DNA of 64,000 bases from an uncultured Prevotella sp. (GCA_900314935.1 OMXE01000016.1:45000-108999), one strand, 5' to 3'; positions 51,874 through 60,291 are shown, counted from the first letter of the stretch. The notes: generated from the letters alone by a model not told the origin. Translations and numbers: made by a program.

Positions 51874-53031
51874 ATGAAGGAAGTTATATTTTTTGCGAAT
51901 GGCGACCCCGAGAGCGCGCAGACATGGTCTAACGTGCCGAAGTGCTTCGTCGATACCCTGCGAAAGAAGGGGATCACGGTGCACCCCGTGAGTCTGGCCA
52001 ACGAGCGCGTGCAGTACCTCTACGACAACTTCTTCCGCAAGGTGCTGAAGGTGCTGATGCTTTGGTACGACGAGCCACGGTACTACGGCTACACCTGGCT
52101 GCACCAGTGGCTGGGCAACCGACGGATCAAGAAGGCGGTGAATACCTGGTCGCAGGCCGACTACTGCTTCTTCATCAACTACGGCTTTTATAACAAGTAT
52201 AATGATATACCCTCTCTGCTGCTGAGCGACTGGACCGACGACATCAGTCTGCGACGCCGGGGTAAACCCGTGGCACGGTTCCAGAAACGGTTCTGTCTGC
52301 AGCAGAAGAATGCCATTGAGCATGCGGATCATGTGATTTCCATCTTCCCGCTGTGCACGGAGGAGATGCGACAGCTCTATCCCACTGCGAATATCAGCTA
52401 TTTAGGAGGTAACGTGATCAACGACCTGTCAGGAGAGGAGATCCAGCAGGAGGCGATCCTCGAGCAGAAACGACAGTCGCGCCATATCCTGTTTATCGGG
52501 AAGCCCGACCGCTACAAGGAGAGTGCCATCAAGCTGATGGAGGCGGTAGGTCTGTTGCGGAACGAACAGGCATACCACGACCTGGAATTAGATATCATCG
52601 GCATACAGAAAGCGCAGCTGCCGAATGTGCCGGATTATGTGCATTGTCACGGGTTCCTACGGAAGGATAGGGAAGAGGAGTGCAAGAAGTTCTACGGTCT
52701 GCTGAAGGGGGCGAAGATGATCGTGAACCCCACGCCGAAGTGGGCTGCCTATTCCTCTATCATCGAGGCGATGTATTTCTATACCCCAGTGGTGGTGTCT
52801 CCCTTCGATGATTTCGTGCAGGAGTTCGGACAAAAGATCGGGTTCGGACGGTATAACGAGGTGTTCACGGCAGAGGGTATCGCAGATAGTATCCGCCAGA
52901 TCTTAGATGCCGATAACTATACCGACATTTGCACCTGTGCGCACGAAACCGTGAAGGACTATACATGGGAACGGTACGTGGACAAAGTAATAGAGCTATT
53001 AAGTAATAGTCATGCGGATTCTTCGGATTAA
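51874..53031 (+). CDS. Glycosyltransferase, GT4-like
   Basis: The 385-aa protein has VIFFANGDPESAQTWSNVPK at the start, the HILFIGKPDRYKESAIKLME strand, and the donor-side AAYSSIIEAMYFYTPVVVSP then FDDF. It is clearly richer in G+C than its neighbours, suggesting separate origin. The last residues (NSHADSSD) and TAA are encoded by the left arm of a GCGGAT repeat. Confidence 0.8.
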   Translation: MKEVIFFANGDPESAQTWSNVPKCFVDTLRKKGITVHPVSLANERVQYLYDNFFRKVLKVLMLWYDEPRYYGYTWLHQWLGNRRIKKAVNTWSQADYCFFINYGFYNKYNDIPSLLLSDWTDDISLRRRGKPVARFQKRFCLQQKNAIEHADHVISIFPLCTEEMRQLYPTANISYLGGNVINDLSGEEIQQEAILEQKRQSRHILFIGKPDRYKESAIKLMEAVGLLRNEQAYHDLELDIIGIQKAQLPNVPDYVHCHGFLRKDREEECKKFYGLLKGAKMIVNPTPKWAAYSSIIEAMYFYTPVVVSPFDDFVQEFGQKIGFGRYNEVFTAEGIADSIRQILDADNYTDICTCAHETVKDYTWERYVDKVIELLSNSHADSSD

Positions 53032-53040
53032 GCGGATTAT
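53009..53040. repeat. GCGGAT repeat, left arm flanking GxxExxY copy 2
   Basis: CATGCGGATTCTTCGGATTA then AGCGGATT. It is the inverted counterpart of 53464-53493, with the GxxExxY gene between the two arms. Confidence 0.85.
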
Positions 53041-53068
53041 TCTTTAATCTTAAACTAATCAATAAAAA

Positions 53069-53473
53069 ATGTTAAGCAACAGTTATGAAAACCAGATTTC
53101 ATACAAGATAAGAGGTGCCATCTATAAAGTGTTCAACGCTCTCGGACCAGGACTACTGGAAAGTGTTTATGAAGAAGCTTTAGCCTATCAATTAATAAAG
53201 GATGGATGTAAGGTGGAACGTCAGGTTGTAGTTCCTCTTTTCTATGATGGGCAACGGCTTGAAACAGATCTTCGGATTGATTTGCTGGTTAATGATAAGG
53301 TAATAGTTGAACTGAAGTCTGTCCTTGAAATGAGAGAAGTTTTTTTCAAGCAGACGAGAACATATCTGAAACTGATGGGTATAAAACTTGGTATCTTGGT
53401 GAATTTCACCACCGATGATATTAATGAGAGTATTTATCGCATCTTGAATGGTATGGTAGATGATAATCCGTAG
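53069..53473 (+). CDS. GxxExxY protein (PDDEXK_3-like), copy 2
   Basis: The 134-aa protein has GPGLLESVYEEALAYQLIKD and LRIDLLVNDKVIVELKSV, paralogous to the protein at 50057 but clearly diverged. It sits between inverted arms of a GCGGAT repeat, a different family from that around copy 1. The last residues (DNP) and the TAG stop come from the right arm. A nuclease role is possible; the role in the polysaccharide locus is probably none. Confidence 0.9.
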   Translation: MLSNSYENQISYKIRGAIYKVFNALGPGLLESVYEEALAYQLIKDGCKVERQVVVPLFYDGQRLETDLRIDLLVNDKVIVELKSVLEMREVFFKQTRTYLKLMGIKLGILVNFTTDDINESIYRILNGMVDDNP

Positions 53474-53493
53474 AATCCGTATAATCCGCATGC
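53464..53493. repeat. GCGGAT repeat, right arm flanking GxxExxY copy 2
   Basis: AATCCGTAGAATCCGTATAA then TCCGCATG, inverted relative to 53009-53040. Confidence 0.85.
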
Positions 53494-53519
53494 AAAAAAA
53501 GAAACAAGTTATAGGAGTT

Positions 53520-53768
53520 AATAGTCATGCGGATCTGGCGAATCTAACGGATAACAAAGTTAATTTCTGTAATTTCTGTGATTTGGCTTCCCCTAAAGCG
53601 CCGACCGTTGGTTCTGTGGGAAATAATAGAACAATTCTGTGTGAGATAAAAAATCCGTATAATCCGTGTAATCCGCATGCAAATAATAAGAAACAGTATA
53701 CTGGAGTTAAAGGTCATGCGGATATAGCGGATAACAAAAATAATTCGTCTAATTTGTCTAATTCGTAG
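53520..53768. repeat. Mixed GCGGAT, TTTCTGTG and AATTCGTCT word repeats
   Basis: Left-arm GTCATGCGGATCTGGCG (53523), AATTTCTGTAATTTCTGTG (53563), GGCTTCCCCTAAAGCGCCGA (53584, also at 18250), right-arm AATCCGTATAATCCGTGTAA (53652), a second left arm (53714) and AATTCGTCTAATTTGTCTAA (53743). No gene seen. Confidence 0.85.
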
Positions 53769-53780
53769 AGAAGTAAAACA

Positions 53781-54872
53781 ATGAAGATATTTCTGGTATG
53801 TAATTCCTTGGGCGGTGGTGGCGCAGAGCGCGTGCACGTGAACCTCGCCAACGGCTTCGCCCAGCGGGGCCATGAGGTGTACCTGATTGCCGACGTCAAT
53901 CAGCCCGCATCCTATCCCGTGGATGAGCAAGTGCATGTACTGCCCCTATGTCCCCAATCTACCAATAAACTGAAAAAGTGGGGTGGAGCAGTCTCCATGC
54001 TGCGCAAGAACATTAAGAAATATAAGCCGGATGTGGTGATAGGGAACATGCATTTGTGTTCACTTATATCTAAAATCGCAGCATTGGGAACAAGAATCCC
54101 TGTTATTTTAACTATACATAATGCTTTAGAAAGGCCTGCATCATATCAGGTAAGTAAAATGACTACTTTTAGTGATGAGTACTTATCCTACTTATATAAG
54201 AAAGTCACTGTTTTGACCGAAGCCGACAAGGAGTATCTGGGCGGAAGGAAGAATCTTGTAGTTATGCCAAATCCTTTGACTTTTCCTCCTTCTTTCCATC
54301 CAGAAAAAAAAGAATACTATGTGCTTGCTGCAGGTCGGCTGGATAGTTGGTATGTTAAAGGGTTTGATTTACTGATTGAAGCATGGGGTAAGGTCTTTAA
54401 TGGCTTGAATGAAGAACAGCGCAGTAAATGGCATTTGTTTATAGCAGGTCAAGGTTCTGATACAACTTTAAAACAACTTAAAAAGCGTTGTTTGGAAATC
54501 AACGTTGGGAATTCTATTGTTTGGGGAGGATACCAGTCAGACATGAAACAAATATATGGGAAAGCTTCTATATATGCATTAAGTAGTAGGAGCGAGGGCT
54601 TTCCGATGGTACTTATAGAAGCGATGAGCCAAGGATGTGCTTGTGTGGCGACAGATTTCAAAGGGCGTACGCGTGAAATATTGCGTAACGACAACGATGG
54701 CATCATATGCTCACCTAATAATGTTGAAGGATTGAGTATGGGGCTTATGAGGCTTATTCAAGACGATGAATTAAGGAATTCTTTACAGCATAATGCATAT
54801 TTAAGGTCATATGATTTTACGACGGAAAAGGTTGTGGATAAATGGGAATCAATGATTACTAATATACGATAA
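53781..54872 (+). CDS. Glycosyltransferase family 4
   Basis: The 363-aa GT-B protein has CNSLGGGGAERVHVNLANGF, AAGRLDSWYVKGFDLLIEAW, and SRSEGFPMVLIEAMSQGCAC then VATDFKGRTREIL. The first 200 bp are GC-rich and the rest AT-rich, with a sharp shift near 54040, hinting at recombination within the gene. Confidence 0.9.
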   Translation: MKIFLVCNSLGGGGAERVHVNLANGFAQRGHEVYLIADVNQPASYPVDEQVHVLPLCPQSTNKLKKWGGAVSMLRKNIKKYKPDVVIGNMHLCSLISKIAALGTRIPVILTIHNALERPASYQVSKMTTFSDEYLSYLYKKVTVLTEADKEYLGGRKNLVVMPNPLTFPPSFHPEKKEYYVLAAGRLDSWYVKGFDLLIEAWGKVFNGLNEEQRSKWHLFIAGQGSDTTLKQLKKRCLEINVGNSIVWGGYQSDMKQIYGKASIYALSSRSEGFPMVLIEAMSQGCACVATDFKGRTREILRNDNDGIICSPNNVEGLSMGLMRLIQDDELRNSLQHNAYLRSYDFTTEKVVDKWESMITNIR

Positions 54873-54883
54873 TATACTATACA

Positions 54884-56017
54884 ATGAACATTATTATAGC
54901 TGGGGATTTTACTACAGAAGATCGAGGAGATGATGCGGTAAGGAAGGAGAATGCAATATCTGATGATATAAAAGGTTTATTACGCTCTTCTGATTATTGT
55001 ATAGTCAACTTAGAAGCTCCTGTTGCTAATGATAGTCATAAACCATTATCCAAATCAGGTCCAAATCTTAAAACTAGAGATCAAACCATTAAATATTTAA
55101 AAGATTGTGGCTTCCATGCAGTAACTTTGGCAAACAATCATTTTTGTGATTATGGAAAAGGTGGAGTTCAGTTGACCATAGAAAAAATAGAAGAGAATGG
55201 ATTAGACCATGTCGGAGGAGGCAGGACGAAAGAGGAATTAGAAAAACCTCTCGTACATCATTCTAAAGAAGGTACGATAGCCATTTTAAACTATTGTGAA
55301 CATGAGTTCTCTATACAAAGTGGATATGGGTCTAATGCTCTTGACCCAATTAAGGTCTTCTATGATATACAAAAGGTAAAAAACGGAGCTGATATAATTA
55401 TCATAATAGTTCATGGTGGTTCTGAGGGGTACCAATTACCCTCCCCTAGAATGCAAAAGCTTTATCGGTGTTTTGTTGATATGGGGGCAAATGCTGTTGT
55501 TAATCATCATCAGCATTGTTATAGTGGCTATGAGAAATATCATGGTGGATTTATCTATTATGGATTAGGTAATTTCTTCTTTGATGATAAAAACGCGAAT
55601 AATTCAATTTGGAATGAAGGCTATATTGTCAAGTTTGACGTTAACAATAAAAGAATAACCGAGCAGACAATCTTTCCTTACGAACAGTGTTTGAACGATA
55701 GGATTGATGTCCACTTAATGGCAAAAGGAAAAGAGGAGCGTTTCTATAAATCTATAAGCAAGTTGAATTCAATTATTGCAGATGAATCAAGATTAAAGAA
55801 AAAGTTTCATTCATTTTGTCAATTGAAGTCAAAGAATTATTATTCTGCCTTTTCTCCATATTCAAACAAGTATCTACGGTATCTATGCAAACATGGATTA
55901 CTTCCTTCTTTCGTGGGAAAATCCAAAAGATTAAAGTTGTTAAACTATATAGAGTGTGAATCCCATCGGGATATTTTAACATATTTATTAAAATCAAAAA
56001 CACAAGAAAGAAAATGA
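54884..56017 (+). CDS. CapA-family protein (PGA_cap)
   Basis: The 377-aa protein has IIAGDFTTEDRG, CIVNLEAPVA, VTLANNHFCDYGKGGVQLTI, IVHGGSEGYQLPSPRMQKLY, and NHHQHCYSGYEKYHGGFIYY then GLGNFFFD. These are the metallophosphoesterase-like motifs of CapA/PgsA. CapA acts in poly-gamma-glutamate capsule formation; in polysaccharide loci its role is less clear. No signal peptide is visible, unlike classical CapA. It overlaps the ATP-grasp gene as ATGA. Confidence 0.87.
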   Translation: MNIIIAGDFTTEDRGDDAVRKENAISDDIKGLLRSSDYCIVNLEAPVANDSHKPLSKSGPNLKTRDQTIKYLKDCGFHAVTLANNHFCDYGKGGVQLTIEKIEENGLDHVGGGRTKEELEKPLVHHSKEGTIAILNYCEHEFSIQSGYGSNALDPIKVFYDIQKVKNGADIIIIIVHGGSEGYQLPSPRMQKLYRCFVDMGANAVVNHHQHCYSGYEKYHGGFIYYGLGNFFFDDKNANNSIWNEGYIVKFDVNNKRITEQTIFPYEQCLNDRIDVHLMAKGKEERFYKSISKLNSIIADESRLKKKFHSFCQLKSKNYYSAFSPYSNKYLRYLCKHGLLPSFVGKSKRLKLLNYIECESHRDILTYLLKSKTQERK

Positions 56018-56916
56018 ATCCAAAGATAATGAGGGCATTACGAGATCCGTATTTTGCCTGCAATCTATTGTTGAACCGTATAGGTCGGTTCGTTAGTGAT
56101 AAACAGTTTGTGAAGTGGAGTTATTATTTGACATTTCATAAAAGACTCAATTTGGATAATCCGCAATCCTTCAGTGAAAAGTTACAATGGCTGAAGTTGT
56201 ATGATCGCCACGATGAATATACGCAAATGGTGGATAAATGTGAAGCCAAGAAGTATGTTGCATCTAAAATTGGAGAGGAGTATATCATTCCGACTTTAGG
56301 AGTTTATAACTCATTTGATGAGATAGATTTCGACAAACTCCCTGATCAGTTCGTCCTCAAATGTACACATGATTCCGGTGGTATAGCAATATGCAGAGAC
56401 AAAAACACTTTCGATATCAATGCCGCCCGTAAGTTGCTATCACGTAATAAAAATAGAAATAAGTATTGGTCGAGCCGTGAATACCCTTACAAGAATGTGG
56501 AACCGAAAATCATAGCTGAACAGTACATGGAAGACTCTTCTGGTGGATTGGTTGATTATAAGTTTTTCTGTTTTAACGGTTATGCAGATTGTGTGATGAT
56601 TTGCTTGGATAGGCATCTCGCGGATCCGAAGTTCTACTTTTTTGATAAGAATTGGGAACTGGTTCGGATTAATTATCGGGGAAAAGAAGCTCCAGAGGGC
56701 TTTACTGTACCTAAACCAGAGAACATGGACAAGATGTTCTCTATTGCTGCGGAACTATCTAAAGGAATGAGGTTTGTTCGTGTTGATTTGTATAATGTGA
56801 ATGGTAATATTTATTTTGGAGAATTAACCTTTTTCCCACAGTCGGGATTGGATCCAAACCTCTTACCCGAGGCAGAACAACGTTTTGGAGATCTTATAAA
56901 TGTGAACACTAAATAA
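56014..56916 (+). CDS. TupA-like ATP-grasp protein
   Basis: The 300-aa protein matches ATPgrasp_TupA: LNLDNPQSFSEKLQWLKLYD, EEYIIPTLGVYNSFDEIDFD, FVLKCTHDSGGIAICRDK, AEQYMEDSSGGLVDYKFFCF, LTFFPQSGL. Relatives form amide bonds, as in teichuronopeptide (TupA) synthesis, where amino acids are joined to uronic acids. With ugd in the genome and the next gene making a possible amino acid, amidation of a uronic acid is a reasonable prediction. Confidence 0.88.
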   Translation: MNPKIMRALRDPYFACNLLLNRIGRFVSDKQFVKWSYYLTFHKRLNLDNPQSFSEKLQWLKLYDRHDEYTQMVDKCEAKKYVASKIGEEYIIPTLGVYNSFDEIDFDKLPDQFVLKCTHDSGGIAICRDKNTFDINAARKLLSRNKNRNKYWSSREYPYKNVEPKIIAEQYMEDSSGGLVDYKFFCFNGYADCVMICLDRHLADPKFYFFDKNWELVRINYRGKEAPEGFTVPKPENMDKMFSIAAELSKGMRFVRVDLYNVNGNIYFGELTFFPQSGLDPNLLPEAEQRFGDLINVNTK

Positions 56917-56923
56917 TTAGTAT

Positions 56924-57892
56924 ATGAAAACAATTGGATTTGCTATTTCTCACAAAGAGAATGAGAATAGACGGGCATTGATACCCGATGATATAGAACG
57001 TATTTGTCATCCTGAATACATCTACATTGAAGAGGGTTATGGGGATGTCTTAGGATATGGAGATGAGGATTACTTACGGCATGGAATAGGAGGTATTTGT
57101 TCTCGAGAAGAATTGTTGAAGAAAGATGTCATTTGTGATCCTAAAATCGGAGATGCTGAGTATTTGGAGCAGTTGGATTCACAAACCATTTTTGGATGGA
57201 TCCATGCAGTTCAGAATCGGGACATAACTGATAAACTGATTCAATCACGGCTAACGGTTTATGCATGGGAGGATATGTATGAAATGGGACGTCATGTATT
57301 TTGGCGTAATAATGAAATTGCTGGTGAAGCAGCTATTATGCATGCTTATCTTCTACATGGTATTTTCCCATATAATACAAAGGTGGCAGTTTTAGGCCGA
57401 GGTAATACGGCCCGCGGCGCCATGAGAATGCTAAATGATATGGGCGCTCAAGTATGTACTTATGATAGAAAATCAGAGAAGTTGTTCCAGAAAGAATTAG
57501 GAGAGTTTGATGTTGTCGTCAATTCCATCTTATGGGATACTTCGCGCAAAGACCACATCATCTACAAAGAAGACTTAAAACGAATGAAACCTGGGGCAAT
57601 GATTATTGATATCAGTTGTGATAGGGCTGGGGCAATAGAAACAAGTATACCTACGACAATTGAAAAACCAGATTATGTGATAGATGGGATTCGTCATTAT
57701 GTGGTAGATCACACCCCGTCATTATTCTATAAGAGTTCATCAATTGATATTAGTAAGGAGGTTGTAAGGTATGTTGACTTTTTTGTGGAAGACAATGCTA
57801 TCGAGAGCTGTATACTTAAAGGCGCTTATATCATTGATAAAGGAAGAATACTTGATGAGAGAATTGTACAATTCCAAAACCGTATCTTATGA
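56924..57892 (+). CDS. N5-(carboxyethyl)ornithine synthase-like oxidoreductase
   Basis: The 322-aa protein has an alanine dehydrogenase/PNT-like N-terminus (IGFAISHKENENRRALIPDD, YIEEGYGDVLGYGDEDY) and an NAD(P) domain (KVAVLGRGNTARGAMRMLND). Length and layout recall Lactococcus CEOS, which reductively joins pyruvate to the side-chain amine of ornithine or lysine. Last gene of the operon. It may make a carboxyethyl amino acid for the ATP-grasp enzyme to attach. Confidence 0.82.
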   Translation: MKTIGFAISHKENENRRALIPDDIERICHPEYIYIEEGYGDVLGYGDEDYLRHGIGGICSREELLKKDVICDPKIGDAEYLEQLDSQTIFGWIHAVQNRDITDKLIQSRLTVYAWEDMYEMGRHVFWRNNEIAGEAAIMHAYLLHGIFPYNTKVAVLGRGNTARGAMRMLNDMGAQVCTYDRKSEKLFQKELGEFDVVVNSILWDTSRKDHIIYKEDLKRMKPGAMIIDISCDRAGAIETSIPTTIEKPDYVIDGIRHYVVDHTPSLFYKSSSIDISKEVVRYVDFFVEDNAIESCILKGAYIIDKGRILDERIVQFQNRIL

Positions 57893-57938
57893 TATATGTA
57901 AACTTTCGATAAGCTAAGGGTAAGTAATACAGAACTAT

Positions 57939-57981
57939 AACAACGGCTACAATCAAAATGATTGTAGCCGTTGTTGTTTTT
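57939..57981 (+). terminator. Intrinsic terminator of the polysaccharide operon
   Basis: A perfect 16-bp stem (AACAACGGCTACAATC / GATTGTAGCCGTTGTT) with loop AAAAT is followed by GTTTTT. It lies 46 bp after the last stop. Confidence 0.95.
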
Positions 57982-58248
57982 ATACTCATTCGCTAGTGGT
58001 TCGTAAGTGGCTGAATACCAGATGGTTGGGTTGTGGCCTTCAAAACATGTCATTTTGCCTTCTAAAACCATAGGTTTTGGCGCCTGAAAACATAGGTTTT
58101 GGAACCTAAAACCATAGGTTTTTCTTCCTCTTTTTCTCTGGCGCAGAGAAAAGAGGCAAAAGAGACATCCACCCTCACCAAGCCTCTCCCTATATGGAGA
58201 GGATGTAATTGATTCCGGGCAGGAACCGCCCTTCATCAAGGTTTTGGT
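57982..58248. repeat. AAAACCATAGGTTTT hairpins and other repeats
   Basis: Three hairpin words of the type AAAACC ATA GGTTTT lie at 58062-58123, followed by the CCTCTTTTTCTCTG / CAGAGAAAAGAGG hairpin (58127-58156). A CCAAGCCTCTCCCTATATGG block follows. No gene seen. Confidence 0.85.
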
Positions 58249-58290
58249 ATGGCTCACCAGCCTTTGCCCCTTCGGGGTGAGCCATGATTT
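58249..58290. terminator. Hairpin with T-tract, possible bidirectional terminator
   Basis: ATGGCTCACC and GGTGAGCCAT surround a 17-nt loop that itself can pair (GCCCC TTC GGGG). GATTTTTAA follows on the plus strand. It lies between the operon end and the minus-strand genes at 58359. A CCCTTCCCTTCTGAGGGGAAGGG hairpin-like repeat follows at 58299. Confidence 0.65.
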
Positions 58291-58358
58291 TTAATACCCT
58301 TCCCTTCTGAGGGGAAGGGTGTCAATGGTGGGATAGGGCAACAGTCTTTATCGAATGC

Positions 58359-58577
58359 TTACGTTTTCTTCACATTAGGGTCGTATGATGCGTGTACTTT
58401 ATTCTGATTACTGATAGATAATTGATAAGTTTCGCAACCTCCTAGTGGGTCATTTTCTATAAAACCGACACCATAAATGACGCCCTTTTGTGTCTGAAAA
58501 ACAAAATCGCCATCATCTGCCCGTTTTACCAGATATGGCGATTTTATATTAATATAATCTAAGGAAAGATCATTCAT
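58359..58577 (-). CDS. Hypothetical small protein (possible DUF6169-like)
   Basis: The 72-aa protein has SPYLVKRADDGDFVFQTQKG, VIYGVGFIENDPLGGCETYQ and LSISNQ. It recalls small Bacteroidota proteins with a T-x-x-G-x-x-Y-x-V-x-F core, but I do not recognise it firmly. It is the second gene of a two-gene minus-strand unit, 5 bp after the 40-aa ORF. Confidence 0.6.
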   Translation of the reverse strand: MNDLSLDYINIKSPYLVKRADDGDFVFQTQKGVIYGVGFIENDPLGGCETYQLSISNQNKVHASYDPNVKKT

Positions 58578-58582
58578 GGCTT

Positions 58583-58705
58583 CTATGCTGTTGTATATAG
58601 ATTTTTAACATCAGCATATTTTGCTTCGAATTTATCCTCCCAAGCTTTCTTACGATCAAGAGCGTTCTTAAAACGCTTCATAGCTTCTTCTTTTGTCAAT
58701 TTCAT
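58583..58705 (-). CDS. Small helical protein, 40 aa
   Basis: MKLTKEEAMKRFKNALDRKK continues AWEDKFEAKYADVKNLYTTA. It is a charged helix. It starts 26 bp after a good promoter and is followed by the 72-aa gene, so it is likely translated. Unknown function; an antitoxin-like or immunity partner is one option. Confidence 0.6.
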   Translation of the reverse strand: MKLTKEEAMKRFKNALDRKKAWEDKFEAKYADVKNLYTTA

Positions 58706-58730
58706 AGTTCTTCATCTTTATTTTACACTG

Positions 58731-58762
58731 CAAAGTTAGACATTATATTTGAGATTCCCAAA
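58731..58762 (-). promoter_or_regulatory. Promoter of the small minus-strand unit
   Basis: On the minus strand TTTG (58762-58759), 20 bp, TAACTTTG (58738-58731) followed by CAGTG. Full match to the Bacteroidota form. Confidence 0.75.
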
Positions 58763-58781
58763 TATTTTATAACTTTTTCTT

Positions 58782-58984
58782 CCTCTTTTTCTCTGGCGCA
58801 GAGAAAAGAACGACTAAGCGAGAACAGACAAAGGAAAGCTTGCTTTCAGTTTGTTTGTCGAGTGGGAGTTCTTTATGTAGACAAAAGAACAAAAGGACCA
58901 ATTTTTTAGACATAATAACATAAGAACATATTTTTTAGACATAATAACATAAGAACATAATGTCTTGATGATAAGTATGTTTTC
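58782..58984. repeat. CTCTTTTTCTCTG hairpin and TTTTTTAGACATAATAACAT repeat
   Basis: A partial copy of the hairpin seen at 10288 and 58127 lies at 58782-58808. A roughly 30-bp unit (TTTTTTAGACATAATAACAT then AAGAACATA) occurs twice in tandem at 58902-58961 and in variants at 60945-60995. No gene seen. Confidence 0.85.
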
Positions 58985-59029
58985 TTGTTAGAAACTTTGA
59001 GAGCAAGCTCTCCCGTTTCTTCCAATCAA

Positions 59030-59540
59030 CCATACCTTTGTTTCAAAAAACAAAGCAGTTCGACGAACTGTTATCATCAATACACCCCGCCCCCCTTGCC
59101 AGTACCCCGCCCCTTAGAGGGGTGGGGAGCTGAACGTGCCATCGTGCCTGCAAGTTTGGGTGGGGAGCCGAACAAGCCATCGTGCCTGCAAGTTTGGGTG
59201 GGAAATCGAGCGAGCTGGCGGTGGTAATCAACTCCCCTCCCATCGTAGGGGAGGGGTGAGCGCAGCGAGGGGTGGGGTCAGTAACCTCTCATCATCAATC
59301 CGTGGAATCCGGTAGATCCGTGTTCGAAATAAAATCTCTGTGTGACCTCTGCGCTCTCTGCGCCTCTGCGTGAGGATAATCATGCCGCATGGCCGGGCGA
59401 AGCCCATTTCTGCCATTTCCGCTATTTCAGCGGGACATATAATACTCATCATTGGGAGATGAAAAATCTGCAGGATCTGCGTAATCTGCATGGCATAAAT
59501 AATATTCTCTGTGTGAGAAAAATGATTTTATCAAAAGTTT
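59030..59540. repeat. GC-rich hairpin repeats and word repeats
   Basis: CCCCGCCCCTTAGAGGGGTG near 59106, two AAGTTTGGGTGGG units (59151, 59191) and the GGGAGGGGTGAGCGCAGCGA block (about 59230-59277). Then CTCTGCGCTCTCTGCGCCTC (59347), TTTCTGCCATTTCCGC (59407) and GATCTGCGTAATCTGCATG words. Open frames here are repeat-derived. Confidence 0.85.
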
Positions 59541-59552
59541 GATAATCAAAAG

Positions 59553-59583
59553 TTTGATAATTATGAGAAAATGATTATATTTG
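59553..59583 (+). promoter_or_regulatory. Promoter of the DUF3791-DUF3990 module
   Basis: TTTG at 59553-59556, 19 bp, TATATTTG at 59576-59583 followed by CAGCGG. It is embedded in a direct repeat of TCAAAAGTTTGATAAT (59531 and 59547), a possible operator. Confidence 0.7.
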
Positions 59584-59611
59584 CAGCGGTATAATACTAA
59601 CATTTTACAAG

Positions 59612-59821
59612 ATGAATAAAATAAGATATATCAACATGTGTATTGTCGAGTTTGGGAAGAAATTTGGCATGACAGCTCAGTTGTCATATCAGTATTTGAA
59701 AAAATATAAGGGGATTTCCTTCCTTGACAAATGCTATGAAGCAGAGCATCTCTTATCACTGAATGATGCATTAACAGATCTAAAGGTATATTGTAAGCGT
59801 AATGGGGGAACGATCGAATGA
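59612..59821 (+). CDS. DUF3791 family protein
   Basis: The 69-aa protein has INMCIVEFGKKFGMTAQLSY, YLKKYKGISFLDKCYEAEHL then LSLNDALTDLKVYCKRNGG. Matches the small helical DUF3791 proteins found next to DUF3990. It overlaps the next gene as ATGA. Probable antitoxin-like partner. Confidence 0.82.
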   Translation: MNKIRYINMCIVEFGKKFGMTAQLSYQYLKKYKGISFLDKCYEAEHLLSLNDALTDLKVYCKRNGGTIE

Positions 59822-60291
59822 AACTATATCATGGAACAAATATCGTTTTTGACGAAATCCTCCTCTCTAAGTGCCGACCGAATAAAGATTTCGGTCGTGG
59901 CTTCTATTTGACCAACATCCGTTCACAGGCTCAAGAACAGGCTATACGCCGTTGTGAATTTGAAGGGTGGGGAGAACCAACAGTCCTTGAGTATCAGTTT
60001 GATAACAAGTGGTTAGAAGATCCTGAGATGAGCGTAAAAGTGTTCGATGGAGTAAGTCGTGAGTGGGCAGAATTCATCCTTAGTAATCGAATGGCTCGTG
60101 GTCGGCGAATTCACGAATACGACATTGTCGTTGGTCCAGTTGCTGATGATGGCGTGGTTTATCAGTTGAATTTGTATATGCAGCGCCTTATTACGCTTGA
60201 TACCCTTATTAAGGAGCTGACGTTCAAACGTTTGAATAATCAATACTATTTTGGGACCGAGAAGTCTATTAGTAAATTGCAGCGAGTATGA
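59818..60291 (+). CDS. DUF3990 family protein, ART-like
   Basis: The 157-aa protein starts LYHGTNIVFDEILLSKCRPN then KDFGRGFYLTNIRSQAQEQA. The YHGT...GxGFYLT pattern is that of ADP-ribosyltransferase-fold proteins: HGT for NAD binding and GFYxT in the second strand. A DRxARGRR segment (NRMARGRRIHEYDIVVGPVA) follows. It is likely the toxin or effector of the module; catalysis is inferred from fold only. Confidence 0.82.
   Translation: MKLYHGTNIVFDEILLSKCRPNKDFGRGFYLTNIRSQAQEQAIRRCEFEGWGEPTVLEYQFDNKWLEDPEMSVKVFDGVSREWAEFILSNRMARGRRIHEYDIVVGPVADDGVVYQLNLYMQRLITLDTLIKELTFKRLNNQYYFGTEKSISKLQRV

Noticed and set aside
58985-59227. 80-aa plus-strand frame with PPPLPVPRPLEGWG
   Set aside because: Repeat-derived; the proline/glycine pattern is the GC-rich hairpin family.
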